Assembly (NCBI GenBank): GCA_040797845.1
Contig: JBFNFA010000005.1
Location: 206,877-270,876, forward strand
DNA: 64,000 bases
Direction of reading: 5' to 3'
DNA from: Clostridium_AW sp040797845
Lineage (GTDB): Bacteria; Bacillota; Clostridia; Clostridiales; Clostridiaceae
Shown here piece after piece: positions 1 to 7,740 of the stretch. The translations under genes and the position numbers were made by a program. Below the pieces are notes generated by a model. The model saw only the letters and a list, made by a program, of their open reading frames with translations, searched no databases and had not been told where the DNA came from. Each line of letters begins with the position of its first letter. Position 1 is the stretch's first letter.

Positions 1-1319
1 ATCCATCTTATATCATTCAATCTATGGTAATATCAATATTATGTACAGTTGGAGCAGCTTTATTTGTTATAAGGGTTGAATTGAAAAGTAAACCAGCTAA
101 TCTGATGAAAGCAAAAGCTCCAAAACTAGGTAAGAAGATATTCTTAGAGGAAATTACACTACTATGGAAAAGACTTAATTTCAACCATAAGGTCACATTA
201 AGAAATATTTTTAGATATAAGCAACGTATGATAATGACAGTACTAGGGATTGCTGGTTGTATGGCCATACTCGTTACGGGATTTGGACTTAAATATTCAA
301 ATATAAGTATTATAGAAAAGCAATTTAGCAAGTTGTGGAAATATGAAGCGATGGTAGTATTCGATGAAGATTCTACTGAAGAAGGTTATAAAGAGTATGA
401 AGATATTTTAAATCAAATAACTGGATATGAGAATAATTTAAATATACATCAAGAATCAGTAACATTTAGTAAAGAGAATATGAATAAACAAACAGTTACT
501 CTGTATGTACCACAAGATATAGAGAAGATAGATCAGTTCATACTATTAAATGATAGGGTGTCAGGTGAAAAATATGAAATATCAGACGATGGTGTTATTA
601 TTAATGAAAAGTTAGCCAGACTTTTAGGAGCATCTGTTGGAGATACAATAACTATGAAAGATGAAGAGAATAATTCCTATGATGTGAAAGTGGATAAAAT
701 AGTTGAAAATTATATTATGCACCATATGTATATGTCACCATCGTATTATGAAAAAATATTTGATTCAAAAGTTGGATACAATACTCAACTTTTGGATTTT
801 GATAAAAATAAATATGATGTTGATGAAATTTCTTCAAAGCTTTTGGAGTGTGATAATGTGATAAATGTTACATCAACATCAAAAATACAAAAATCCATTG
901 AAGAGTCAGCTGCTAATATGAACATAGTTATGTTAGTAATAATATTGGCTGCAGGATGTCTTGCTTTTGTAGTTTTATACAATTTAAATAATATAAATGT
1001 ATCAGAACGTATAAGAGAATTATCCACTATAAAAGTACTTGGATTTTTTGATAATGAAGTTACTATGTATATTTTAAGGGAGAGTGTAATATTAACATTA
1101 TTAGGAGTACTTACAGGTTCATTTCTAGGAAAGATATTACATGCTTTTATAATTAGCACGGCAGAAACTGATACTATGATGATGTATCCTAATATTTTCA
1201 TAGATAGTTATATATTCTCTGCCTTGATAACTATACTGTTCTCGATAATAGTTATGATTATGATGCATATTAAGTTAAAGAATATTAACATGATTGATGC
1301 ATTAAAGTCTAACGAATAA
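1..1319 (+). CDS. FtsX-like ABC transporter permease, C-terminal part (cut by window edge)
   Basis: The reading frame is open to base 3, so the true start lies before the window. About 438 residues are visible. There is a membrane segment near the first visible Met, a second at about residue 75 after a basic stretch, a large soluble MacB-like region, then three more membrane segments ending in the family-typical tail (NMIDALKSNE). This is the second half of a large FtsX/MacB permease that would pair with an ABC ATPase for peptide or lipid efflux or cell-envelope signalling. The ATPase is probably upstream and not visible. A strong terminator follows 60 bases later. Confidence 0.85.
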   Translation, partial: PSYIIQSMVISILCTVGAALFVIRVELKSKPANLMKAKAPKLGKKIFLEEITLLWKRLNFNHKVTLRNIFRYKQRMIMTVLGIAGCMAILVTGFGLKYSNISIIEKQFSKLWKYEAMVVFDEDSTEEGYKEYEDILNQITGYENNLNIHQESVTFSKENMNKQTVTLYVPQDIEKIDQFILLNDRVSGEKYEISDDGVIINEKLARLLGASVGDTITMKDEENNSYDVKVDKIVENYIMHHMYMSPSYYEKIFDSKVGYNTQLLDFDKNKYDVDEISSKLLECDNVINVTSTSKIQKSIEESAANMNIVMLVIILAAGCLAFVVLYNLNNINVSERIRELSTIKVLGFFDNEVTMYILRESVILTLLGVLTGSFLGKILHAFIISTAETDTMMMYPNIFIDSYIFSALITILFSIIVMIMMHIKLKNINMIDALKSNE

Positions 1320-1382
1320 TATACATGTGAAGATTTTAAATTAAAAATTAGAAAAGATATATAAATATATATTATAGTATTG

Positions 1383-1420
1383 AATACTCTTACCTTAGCA
1401 ATATGGGTAAGAGTATTTTT
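1383..1420 (+). terminator. Rho-independent terminator of the FtsX-like permease gene
   Basis: Perfect 12-bp stem (AATACTCTTACC at 1383-1394 with its complement at 1406-1417), 11-nt loop, then a T run. Confidence 0.8.
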
Positions 1421-1425
1421 ATAAT

Positions 1426-1524
1426 CCTTACTACGATGAAATAGGATTATTAAAACCAAGTGAAATCACAGAGGCAGGCTACAGGCTTTATGATGATGAA
1501 GCCCTTATTCTAATAAAAAATTAG
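1426..1524 (+). pseudogene. Fragment of a MerR-family regulator gene
   Basis: A 32-codon stretch without start codon reads P-YYDEIGLLKPSEITEAGYR and continues LYDDEAL before a TAG stop at 1522. This is the core of the MerR winged-helix region (compare the intact MerR genes at 9921 and 38044). Both the N-terminal helix and the whole effector part are missing. It is abutted on the left by the permease terminator, so it is a deletion or insertion scar and not a working gene. Confidence 0.7.
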
Positions 1525-1540
1525 TTTTTTGCTTAAAATG

Positions 1541-1576
1541 AAAAGAGAAGATTTAAATTTCTTTATCTCCTCTTTT
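1541..1576 (-). terminator. Terminator of the spoVA-type operon
   Basis: 12-bp inverted repeat with one mismatch (1541-1552 with 1565-1576), 32 bases beyond the stop of the last operon gene on the minus strand. The T run after it is weak. Confidence 0.55.
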
Positions 1577-1608
1577 CTACGTTATTATAAGCATAAGTCC
1601 AAAAACTT

Positions 1609-1815
1609 CTATTGCTGTTTGTATTGTGGTTCTTGACGTTCAATGTACTTTTGTCTTCCTTCTAAAACTCTTAAGGCATCTTCAAAAGTTTTGGATAATT
1701 GTTGGAAGTCTTTTTTAGCGTCTTTATCGTCTGTTTCTAGTGCAAAAGTTTTCATTGTAGCTGCTGCTGATTGAACTCCAGCTATAGCCTGCTGCATTTG
1801 TGATCCTACTGTCAT
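1609..1815 (-). CDS. DUF1657 small protein, last gene of the spoVA-type operon
   Basis: A 68-residue helical protein of the DUF1657 family. I place the start at ATG 1815 and not at the in-frame GTG at 1824, because AGGAGG overlaps that GTG and is correctly spaced for the ATG. The central ALETDDKDAKKDF stretch closely resembles both the first gene of the operon (4585-4791, also 68 aa) and the C-terminus of the DUF421 protein at 3712-4572. DUF1657 proteins accompany spoVA genes in sporulating Firmicutes. Their biochemical role is not established, and an accessory role in the spore inner membrane is inferred from context. Confidence 0.85.
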   Translation of the reverse strand: MTVGSQMQQAIAGVQSAAATMKTFALETDDKDAKKDFQQLSKTFEDALRVLEGRQKYIERQEPQYKQQ

Positions 1816-1846
1816 AATCTTCACCTCCTTTCAAGGATATTATATA

Positions 1847-2200
1847 CTAACCTTTAGGTTTAAATACTATTGATGCTAAAAATCCAAAAATTATAGCTGC
1901 GGATATTCCAGAACTAGTTATCTCAAATATACCGGTAAGCACTCCAATAATACCTGTTTCTTCAGCTTCCATTAAAGCACCTTTCACCAAAGAATTTCCA
2001 AAGCTGCTTATTGGTACAGATGCTCCAGCTCCAGCAAATTTTACTAGCGGGTCATACCAGCCTAATCCTCCCAGTATGGCTCCAACTACCACTAATGTAC
2101 TCATAGTATGAGCAGGTGTAAGCTTAAAAACATCCATCATGATCTGTCCTATTACACATATAGCTCCACCTATTATAAAAGACCAAATAAAAATTGACAA
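1847..2200 (-). CDS. spoVAE: SpoVAE (SpoVAEb-type) dipicolinate channel subunit
   Basis: A 117-residue polytopic membrane protein with about four hydrophobic segments and the SpoVA-family signature around GLGWYDPLVKFAGAGASVPI. SpoVA proteins form the inner-membrane machinery that loads Ca-dipicolinate into the forespore and releases it at germination. Translation begins at TTG 2200 behind an AGAGGTG site; no in-frame ATG is better placed. It lies 15 bases after spoVAD in a tightly packed operon. It shares the YDPLVKFAGAGxxVPI region with SpoVAC at 3218-3697, as expected of related subunits. Confidence 0.92.
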   Translation of the reverse strand: MSIFIWSFIIGGAICVIGQIMMDVFKLTPAHTMSTLVVVGAILGGLGWYDPLVKFAGAGASVPISSFGNSLVKGALMEAEETGIIGVLTGIFEITSSGISAAIIFGFLASIVFKPKG

Positions 2201-2215
2201 TTTTATACACCTCTT

Positions 2216-3217
2216 TTATATCTCAATAGATACTGCATGAGCAATACAAGGAATGCTTTCCTTTTGCTGATAGGATAAGGGAGATAGCAATGCCCCTGTA
2301 GCAACTACCAATATTCTTTTTAATTCTCCTTTTCTCATACGGTTAAGAAAGTGGCCGTAGGTAACGGTAGCAGAGCAGGCACATCCGCTTCCGCCAGCCA
2401 TTACTGGCTGATCCTTCTTATATATCAATAAACCGCAATCAGTAAATATTTCTCTTGGTATTTCTAATCCATGCTTAGCTAATAAATCCCCTGCAATTTT
2501 ATGTCCAACACTTCCCAAATCTCCTGTGGCAATTAAATCGTAGTAAGAAGGATTTATTCCTAAATCTCTAAAATGTGCTTCTATGGTATCCACAGCAGCA
2601 GGAGCCATAGCTGACCCCATGTTAAATGGGTCTGAAATTCCCATATCCACCACTCTTCCAATGGTAGCTGAGGTTACCCTAGGTCCCTTTCCGTTTTGAG
2701 CTACTAAAGCTGCTCCTGCTCCTGTTACTGTCCATTGAGCTGTAGGAGGCTTTTGCCCACCATATTCTGTAGGATATCTAAATTGCTTTTCTGCTGCTAC
2801 ATTATGGCTAGAGGCTCCTGTTACTATGTACTCCGCAGCCTTACTATCCACCAATAAGGATGCTAAGGCAAGACCTTCCATAGAACTCGAGCAAGCGCCA
2901 AAAACTCCTAAGAAAGGTATGCCTAATGTACGAGCCGCAAAGCTACTGGATATAATTTGGTTCATCAAATCGCCACTTATAAAAAATTGAACATCTTCTT
3001 TTTTCATCTTTCCCTTATTAATGGCTGTTTCGCAAGCTTCTTCTAATAACTTTTTTTCTGCCTTTTCAAAGCTTTCTTGCCCTAACCATATGTCTTCATG
3101 AAGACAGTCAAAATCCTCTGCTATGGCTCCCTGAGCTTCAAAGGCGCATCCCACGGCAGCCGAGGCAATTATCACTGGCTTTGATTCGAAAACCCATGTT
3201 TGATGACCTTTAAGCAT
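2216..3217 (-). CDS. spoVAD: SpoVAD, dipicolinate-binding subunit of the SpoVA complex
   Basis: A 333-residue soluble protein of thiolase-like fold, the usual SpoVAD length. Visible family features are the GVFGACSSSMEGLALAS segment, the FRYPTEYGGQKPPTAQWTVT segment, and the C-terminal GGSGCACSATVTYGHFLNRM. In Bacillus SpoVAD binds dipicolinic acid and sits on the outer face of the forespore inner membrane. The start directly follows the spoVAC stop with no gap, which points to translational coupling. Confidence 0.95.
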   Translation of the reverse strand: MLKGHQTWVFESKPVIIASAAVGCAFEAQGAIAEDFDCLHEDIWLGQESFEKAEKKLLEEACETAINKGKMKKEDVQFFISGDLMNQIISSSFAARTLGIPFLGVFGACSSSMEGLALASLLVDSKAAEYIVTGASSHNVAAEKQFRYPTEYGGQKPPTAQWTVTGAGAALVAQNGKGPRVTSATIGRVVDMGISDPFNMGSAMAPAAVDTIEAHFRDLGINPSYYDLIATGDLGSVGHKIAGDLLAKHGLEIPREIFTDCGLLIYKKDQPVMAGGSGCACSATVTYGHFLNRMRKGELKRILVVATGALLSPLSYQQKESIPCIAHAVSIEI

Positions 3218-3697
3218 TTACATCCCACCTAACCACTTAATAGTTATTTTTACTATAGCCACAACAAAAGCTGAGAAAACTCCAAAAGCAATTACTGATC
3301 CTGACAATTTAAACATATTACCTCCTACACCAAGTACATAGCCTTCTGTTTTATGTTCTATAGCTGCTGAGGCTATAGTGTTGGCAAAGCCAGTAACAGG
3401 AACAGCAGTACCAGCTCCAGACCATTGAGCAATATGGTCATATACTCCAAAGCCTGTTAGTAAAACAGAAATTATTATTAAAATTGCTGATGTAGGATTT
3501 CCCACAGTTTTTTCATCAAATCCAAAGTACTTTATAAAAACCCATTGTAAAATCTGGCCAAATAAGCATATAAGCCCTCCCACCAGAAAAGCTCTTAAAC
3601 AATTTTTAAAAACTGGCCTTTTAGGTTCTCTATCCTTAGCAAAGTCTTGATATTCTTGCTGTGTAGGCGTTAGTTTTTTCTTTTTCTTATCTGACAT
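3218..3697 (-). CDS. spoVAC: SpoVAC, mechanosensitive dipicolinate channel subunit
   Basis: A 159-residue membrane protein with a charged Lys-rich N-terminus (MSDKKKKKLTPTQQEYQDFA) followed by about four membrane segments. The segment VYDHIAQWSGAGTAVPVTGF is typical of SpoVAC/SpoVAE. SpoVAC of Bacillus behaves as a mechanosensitive channel for dipicolinate release. The gene lies 14 bases after the DUF421 gene, with AGGAGG immediately upstream, inside the sporulation operon. Confidence 0.94.
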   Translation of the reverse strand: MSDKKKKKLTPTQQEYQDFAKDREPKRPVFKNCLRAFLVGGLICLFGQILQWVFIKYFGFDEKTVGNPTSAILIIISVLLTGFGVYDHIAQWSGAGTAVPVTGFANTIASAAIEHKTEGYVLGVGGNMFKLSGSVIAFGVFSAFVVAIVKITIKWLGGM

Positions 3698-3711
3698 AAA
3701 TTTACCTCCTT

Positions 3712-4572
3712 CTACCTTAGTAGGTATGGTTCTAGTTTATCTATTACTTTCTTAATTTTATTAGCATTATCTGAGTACATCTTCTTAGCTTTTGAATCTT
3801 CGGTTTCTAAGGAAAAGCTAAGAAGGTCTGCGTGTATCTTTGAAATAGTGGCATAAAGCAGTTCTTTAACTTGAACCTTTTGAACCTCTATTAAATCATC
3901 AAATAAATCTATGTATAAATCCCCTGAAGAATCTACCTGACCAATAAACACATTGTCTATAGACACTCCTGAGTTAGATAATTGAGTATTTAACCACTCT
4001 CTATTAAGTCCTATACTTGTTAAGGATTCATCCAGCACAGTTCCATCTAGTATCACTGTTTGAGGTTCAGATATTGGGGCCACCTCTCTATTTAAATCCT
4101 TTGGAGTAATAGGTTTCTTCTCTGACTTTAACAAGACATTTATCTCTCCTGTGTCTTCCATAAGTGCAAATTCCACATCAGACAAGTTAAAAGCATTCTT
4201 AGACCTTAGTTCTCTTAATAGCTCTTCCCCTGTATATCTAACTTCCTGTAGGTTTTCCTCCATGACTTTTCCGTCTTTTATTAATACAATTTCCCTTCCA
4301 TTTATAACATCATGAATCCACTTGCTTTTTATAGCTAGATAATCCAAAGCTATAGTAAATAAAAACCAAACACCTAAAGCCACAAAGCCAAAAGCCATAT
4401 TTGGTATTAGACCTAAGGATATTAATGAAACCATGATGGCAATCACCATGTAGCTTATAAATTTAAATGCTGTGGTCTTCCATAAAGTAGTTCTGCCCAT
4501 GAACCTAATTATTACTAAAGTTAAAAAATATAAAATTATAACTCTTAACAATACCACGAAGAAGCTTTGCAT
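3712..4572 (-). CDS. DUF421 (YetF-like) membrane protein fused to a DUF1657 domain ('2Duf')
   Basis: A 286-residue protein. Residues 1-80 hold about three membrane segments and the FMGRTTLWKTTAFKF region of DUF421/YetF. Residues 90-235 form a soluble part with a WLNTQLSNSGVSIDNVFIGQVDSSG-like strand pattern (a run of short YetF motifs). The last ~50 residues (SLETEDSKAKKMYSD and following) match the DUF1657 proteins at both ends of this operon. This two-domain layout is that of the 2Duf protein of the mobile spoVA operon of Bacillus, reported to raise spore wet-heat resistance. The role here is inferred from that family. Confidence 0.88.
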   Translation of the reverse strand: MQSFFVVLLRVIILYFLTLVIIRFMGRTTLWKTTAFKFISYMVIAIMVSLISLGLIPNMAFGFVALGVWFLFTIALDYLAIKSKWIHDVINGREIVLIKDGKVMEENLQEVRYTGEELLRELRSKNAFNLSDVEFALMEDTGEINVLLKSEKKPITPKDLNREVAPISEPQTVILDGTVLDESLTSIGLNREWLNTQLSNSGVSIDNVFIGQVDSSGDLYIDLFDDLIEVQKVQVKELLYATISKIHADLLSFSLETEDSKAKKMYSDNANKIKKVIDKLEPYLLR

Positions 4573-4584
4573 ATTACTCCACCT

Positions 4585-4791
4585 CTACTTCCCTTTATAT
4601 TGTGGCTCTTCAAATTCTAAAGTTTTTAATCTGTCTTCTATATCCTTTATAACTGATTCCACTGTTTGCAATTCTTTTTTATATACCTTTTTTTCTTCTT
4701 CATTTCTGCTTTGAACTGAATAAATCCTCAAGGTGCTTTCAACGCCTTTTAAACTAGCTAATGTTTGTTTTATATTTGATGCTACTGTCAT
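4585..4791 (-). CDS. DUF1657 small protein, first gene of the spoVA-type operon
   Basis: A 68-residue protein with a helical, highly charged centre and the tail EFEEPQYKGK, close to the RQEPQYKQQ tail of its paralog at 1609-1815. ATG 4791 is chosen over the in-frame TTG at 4800 because GGGAG abuts that TTG and is spaced correctly for the ATG. It opens the six-gene operon; the promoter should lie in 4801-4900. A forespore (SigG-type) promoter is expected, but I could not identify a convincing one. Confidence 0.82.
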   Translation of the reverse strand: MTVASNIKQTLASLKGVESTLRIYSVQSRNEEEKKVYKKELQTVESVIKDIEDRLKTLEFEEPQYKGK

Positions 4792-5045
4792 TAATATCAA
4801 CTCCCTAGATATATAACTAAAACTATTGTCCTCGTAGTTTAATAAAAATATACATTAACTAAGGTGAAAAAATAGAAACTGCGTTAAACCTTTTAAATGT
4901 AAATTTAAAAAGTCAGCAAGTTTTATAGTAAAATCTACCATAATTAAAATAAGGTGTTATTGCGGATTTTTATATTGATAGAAATGATTAACAAATTAAT
5001 ATTAAATTTAATATAATGTAATATTAATTTAAGGAGAAAATTACA

Positions 5046-5744
5046 ATGTATAATAGTATAAAAAAAGGTTATAAGCCAATAGGGCCAACTAATTTATATG
5101 CTTACTTTATTGGAGAAAATCCAGCTACTTCATTTAATCCTATAAGTAGATATCCTCAAATAAGTGAAAGTGCATTTATAGGACCATTTTCAAGTGTAAT
5201 AGGTGATGTAACAATAGAAAAGAATGTATTTTTAGGTGCTAATGTAGTGCTAAGAGCAGATGAGGGAACACCATTTTATATAGGTTATAATTCAAATATA
5301 CAAGATGGAGTAATATTTCATGGGCTAAAAGATGCTAAATGCTCTGTAAATGGTGTAGGGTATTCAATATACATTGGCAATAAAGTAAGTATAGCTCATG
5401 GAGCATTAATTCATGGACCAGCCGTTGTAGGAAACAATACATTTGTTGGGTTTAATTCAATTGTATTTAACGCTATAGTAGAGGACAATTGCTATATTGA
5501 TACTGGAGCAATTGTAACAGGAGGAATTAGGATAGCTGCAAATAGATATGTTCCAATTGGCGCAATTATAAATACACAAGCTAAGGCGGATAATCTTTCA
5601 GAAGTACCAAAGGAACGATCAGATTTCGCGGAAAAGGTTATTAAAGTTAATGTAGAACTTTCAGAAGTTTACGACTTGAAATTTGGTGATACACGTTGTA
5701 GTTGCGGCCTTTGTTGTAATCATAATACCTTAATTCACAATTAA
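5046..5744 (+). CDS. Gamma-class carbonic anhydrase (Cam type), left-handed beta-helix
   Basis: A 232-residue hexapeptide-repeat protein. The segments RADEG, SNIQDGVIFHGL, and VSIAHGALIHGPA match the Cam subclass of gamma carbonic anhydrase. His92, His118 and His123 have the spacing of the three metal ligands (81, 117, 122 in Methanosarcina Cam), and the ADEG glutamate is present. It would interconvert CO2 and bicarbonate; no signal peptide is seen. Odd: the C-terminus carries a tail rich in cysteine (RCSCGLCCNHN) that is not part of the fold. RBS AAGGAG lies 7 bases before ATG. Confidence 0.85.
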   Translation: MYNSIKKGYKPIGPTNLYAYFIGENPATSFNPISRYPQISESAFIGPFSSVIGDVTIEKNVFLGANVVLRADEGTPFYIGYNSNIQDGVIFHGLKDAKCSVNGVGYSIYIGNKVSIAHGALIHGPAVVGNNTFVGFNSIVFNAIVEDNCYIDTGAIVTGGIRIAANRYVPIGAIINTQAKADNLSEVPKERSDFAEKVIKVNVELSEVYDLKFGDTRCSCGLCCNHNTLIHN

Positions 5745-5816
5745 ACAAAAATCAGTAAATCAGAAGCTTTATTTTATATAGTAAAATTAAATAATATAAA
5801 CTAAAATTTAACTACG

Positions 5817-5882
5817 TGCAAAGTCATATAGGATAGAGCTCCCATGGAGTAATAATCTATCTAATCTTGACTTTGCATTTTT
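5817..5882 (+). terminator. Terminator after the carbonic anhydrase gene
   Basis: TGCAAAGTCA at 5817-5826 pairs perfectly with 5868-5877 and is followed by five T. A second inner stem (GGATAGA with TCTATCT) extends it. Confidence 0.7.
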
Positions 5883-5907
5883 CAATATGTAGATTGAAAA
5901 GGAGGGG

Positions 5908-5988
5908 ATGAATTTTTTATTTTTAGCATTATTTGGTATAATAATTCTTAAGCCCCCAAATGAACTTGGGCAATTACCTCTATATTAA
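5908..5988 (+). CDS. Possible 26-residue hydrophobic peptide
   Basis: ATG at 5908 directly follows AGGAGGGG. The product would be one membrane segment (MNFLFLALFGIIILK) and a short PPNELGQLPLY tail. The spacing from RBS to ATG is shorter than usual and no homolog is recognised, so this is only a candidate leader or small membrane peptide upstream of the lipoprotein gene. Confidence 0.25.
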   Translation: MNFLFLALFGIIILKPPNELGQLPLY

Positions 5989-6018
5989 TTATAATGTAGA
6001 AAGAGAGGGATAGGTATA

Positions 6019-6576
6019 ATGAAAAGAAAAATTTTAGCATTATTTTTAATGGTGAACATATTGTTAACAGCATGTGGAAAAGAAACTTCATTATCTGATC
6101 AAAAATCAACTACAGAAAATAAAGTTAGTAACACCGAACAAAAAATAACTACTGAAAGCAAAGAGGGTACCACCGAAGAAAAAGATACACAGTATATAAA
6201 AACACCTGTAGATAAAAAGGCTGGCTTAAAGTTAGATGATGTATCTGTAGTCAATTTAAGTAAATACACAAGTAATGAGGAGTTAGTATTATCAGAATCT
6301 CCTACAGCAATATTTATTTTGACAACAGATAGTGTTCTAACAGATTTTAAAATCCAAAGTATTTCATATGATGGAGTCAAGTGTGAAGTAAACGAGGATT
6401 TATATAGTAAAAAAAGTTTTGATACTAGTATGTCGTTAAAGATAAAGGCCTATATACCAGAAACATTTTCAAACTTATTAATTAGTTATAAAAAAGATGA
6501 TAAGATATATAGGTACTATGTTGTCTCAAGCTTAACCGGAGAAGGAGCTGATGCAGATTTACAACTGGCAAAATAG
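6019..6576 (+). CDS. Putative lipoprotein, function unknown
   Basis: A 185-residue protein with a lipoprotein signal peptide (MKRKILALFLMVNILLTAC; Cys at 19 is the lipidation site). A Thr/Ser/Glu/Lys-rich linker (residues 25-60) with repeated TTE(S/N)K words follows, then a ~110-residue beta-rich domain with no recognised family. It would be anchored on the outer face of the membrane. RBS GAGAGGGATAGG precedes the ATG. It appears to be a single-gene unit. Confidence 0.75.
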   Translation: MKRKILALFLMVNILLTACGKETSLSDQKSTTENKVSNTEQKITTESKEGTTEEKDTQYIKTPVDKKAGLKLDDVSVVNLSKYTSNEELVLSESPTAIFILTTDSVLTDFKIQSISYDGVKCEVNEDLYSKKSFDTSMSLKIKAYIPETFSNLLISYKKDDKIYRYYVVSSLTGEGADADLQLAK

Positions 6577-6739
6577 GCGGCTCTATATTGTGTCGAATCC
6601 ATTAGATGATTTGTCATGGGCATCAAGTTAGGGTATGCAAATATTCTATCTTTTTTATTGGCAAAAAACCGCCCTTGGTACTGCAATGGATAATCTTGTT
6701 ACAGAATCATTTATAAACTAGATAAATTAGGAAATATAG

Positions 6740-6748
6740 TGTTATAAT
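6740..6748 (+). promoter_or_regulatory. Extended -10 promoter just before structured repeat copy 1
   Basis: TGTTATAAT is a TGn-extended -10 box. Transcription would begin near 6755, the first bases of the structured repeat, making that element the 5' leader of the hydrolase mRNA. No good -35 box is seen. Confidence 0.4.
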
Positions 6749-6752
6749 TTTA

Positions 6753-6937
6753 TTAGAAGAACTTATCCAGGGACGTAACATCCGTTATGCACAGCATAAG
6801 AACTCTAAATCGCTAAAGCTCAAGAGTTCTAATATCTCCCACTTGTAGAAAAGCAGAGAACCAAAATCTTTGATTTTACGTGAATCGCTTTCACAGAGTG
6901 CGATGGGAGTATTACGGATGGTAGTCATCGGATAAAG
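6753..6937 (+). repeat. Structured repeat, copy 1 (candidate 5'-UTR RNA element)
   Basis: About 185 bp foldable as one multibranched RNA. The closing stem is TTATCC (6763-6768) with GGATAA (6930-6935). The next stem is ATCCGT with ACGGAT, across an internal loop with conserved sequence (AGGGACGTA and GGTAGTC sides). Inside are four hairpins: TTATGC/GCATAA, AGAACTCT/AGAGTTCT, AAAATC/GATTTT, and CTCCCA/TGGGAG enclosing ATCGC/GCGAT. The 3' strand of the closing stem touches the GGGGG ribosome site of the hydrolase gene at 6946. Two further copies lie at 7741 and 63882. Confidence 0.65.
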
Positions 6938-6945
6938 GGGGAATT

Positions 6946-7653
6946 ATGATGATAAAGCAAAACTTAAATATAGAGAATATCCCTGCAATTTTGTGGGGGA
7001 ACAAATCAGATAAATTATTTATAGTGGTGCATGGTAATATGTCAAATAAAGAAGATGACTCAATTGTGGTATTTGCAGAAGAGGCAACAACCAGAGGTTA
7101 TCAAGTACTTAGCTTCGATTTGCCTGAACATGGTGACCGTAAGGGGGAGAACTATCCTTGCAAAGTTCAAAACTGCATTGGAGACCTTAATATTATTATG
7201 GGTTATGCACAATCAATATCAAATAATATAAGTATATTTGCCTGTAGTATGGGAGCATATTTTAGCCTACTCGCGTATAAAAATTATTCATTGAAACAGT
7301 GTTTATTTCTCTCTCCTGTGGTTAATATGGAACGTATAATAAATAATATGATGACCTGGTGTAATGTAAGTGAGAATAGGTTAAAAGAAGAAAAGGAAAT
7401 TCCAACACCTATGGGACAGACGCTTTACTGGGATTATTACTGTTATGTGAAAGAACATCCTATTGATCAATGGGATAGTAAAACTTCAATTCTCTATGGT
7501 TCAAATGATAACTTATGTGAGTTTGATGTGGTATCTAAGTTTACAAAAGGCTTTAAGTGTGATTTGGAAGTAATGGAGAATGGAGAACACTATTTCCACA
7601 CTGAAGAGCAACTACAATTTTTCAGACAGTGGTTGAAGAAATATATAAGTTAA
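6946..7653 (+). CDS. Alpha/beta hydrolase
   Basis: A 235-residue single-domain serine hydrolase without signal peptide. Visible parts are the oxyanion segment VVHGNMSNKED, the FDLPEHGDRKGE loop, the nucleophile elbow ACSMGAY (Ser about 101; the first Gly of GxSxG is Ala), an Asp in GSNDNLCE (about 188) and a His in NGEHYFH (about 215). It probably cleaves an ester or peptide-like bond; the substrate is unknown. The gene is bracketed by direct repeats of the structured element at 6753 and 7741, and the first copy runs right up to its RBS. Confidence 0.8.
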   Translation: MMIKQNLNIENIPAILWGNKSDKLFIVVHGNMSNKEDDSIVVFAEEATTRGYQVLSFDLPEHGDRKGENYPCKVQNCIGDLNIIMGYAQSISNNISIFACSMGAYFSLLAYKNYSLKQCLFLSPVVNMERIINNMMTWCNVSENRLKEEKEIPTPMGQTLYWDYYCYVKEHPIDQWDSKTSILYGSNDNLCEFDVVSKFTKGFKCDLEVMENGEHYFHTEEQLQFFRQWLKKYIS

Positions 7654-7693
7654 ATCTATTAGGGTAATAGGATAACTATAAAAATAAGATTGT

Positions 7694-7730
7694 ACCTCTC
7701 AATTTACTTCATCAAAAGAGAGGTTTTTTT
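7694..7730 (+). terminator. Terminator of the hydrolase gene
   Basis: 7-bp stem ACCTCTC (7694-7700) with GAGAGGT (7718-7724), followed by seven T. Confidence 0.8.
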
Positions 7731-7740
7731 ATTTAAAAGG

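Noticed and set aside
4801..4900. SigG-type promoter for the spoVA operon
   Set aside because: A TGTATA word exists on the minus strand, but no acceptable -10 stands at 17-18 bp, so no promoter is annotated.
6753..6937. Group I intron, IS605 omega-RNA or known riboswitch
   Set aside because: None of the conserved intron core words, no tnpA/tnpB gene nearby, and no match to riboswitch consensus sequences I know; left as unassigned structured repeat.
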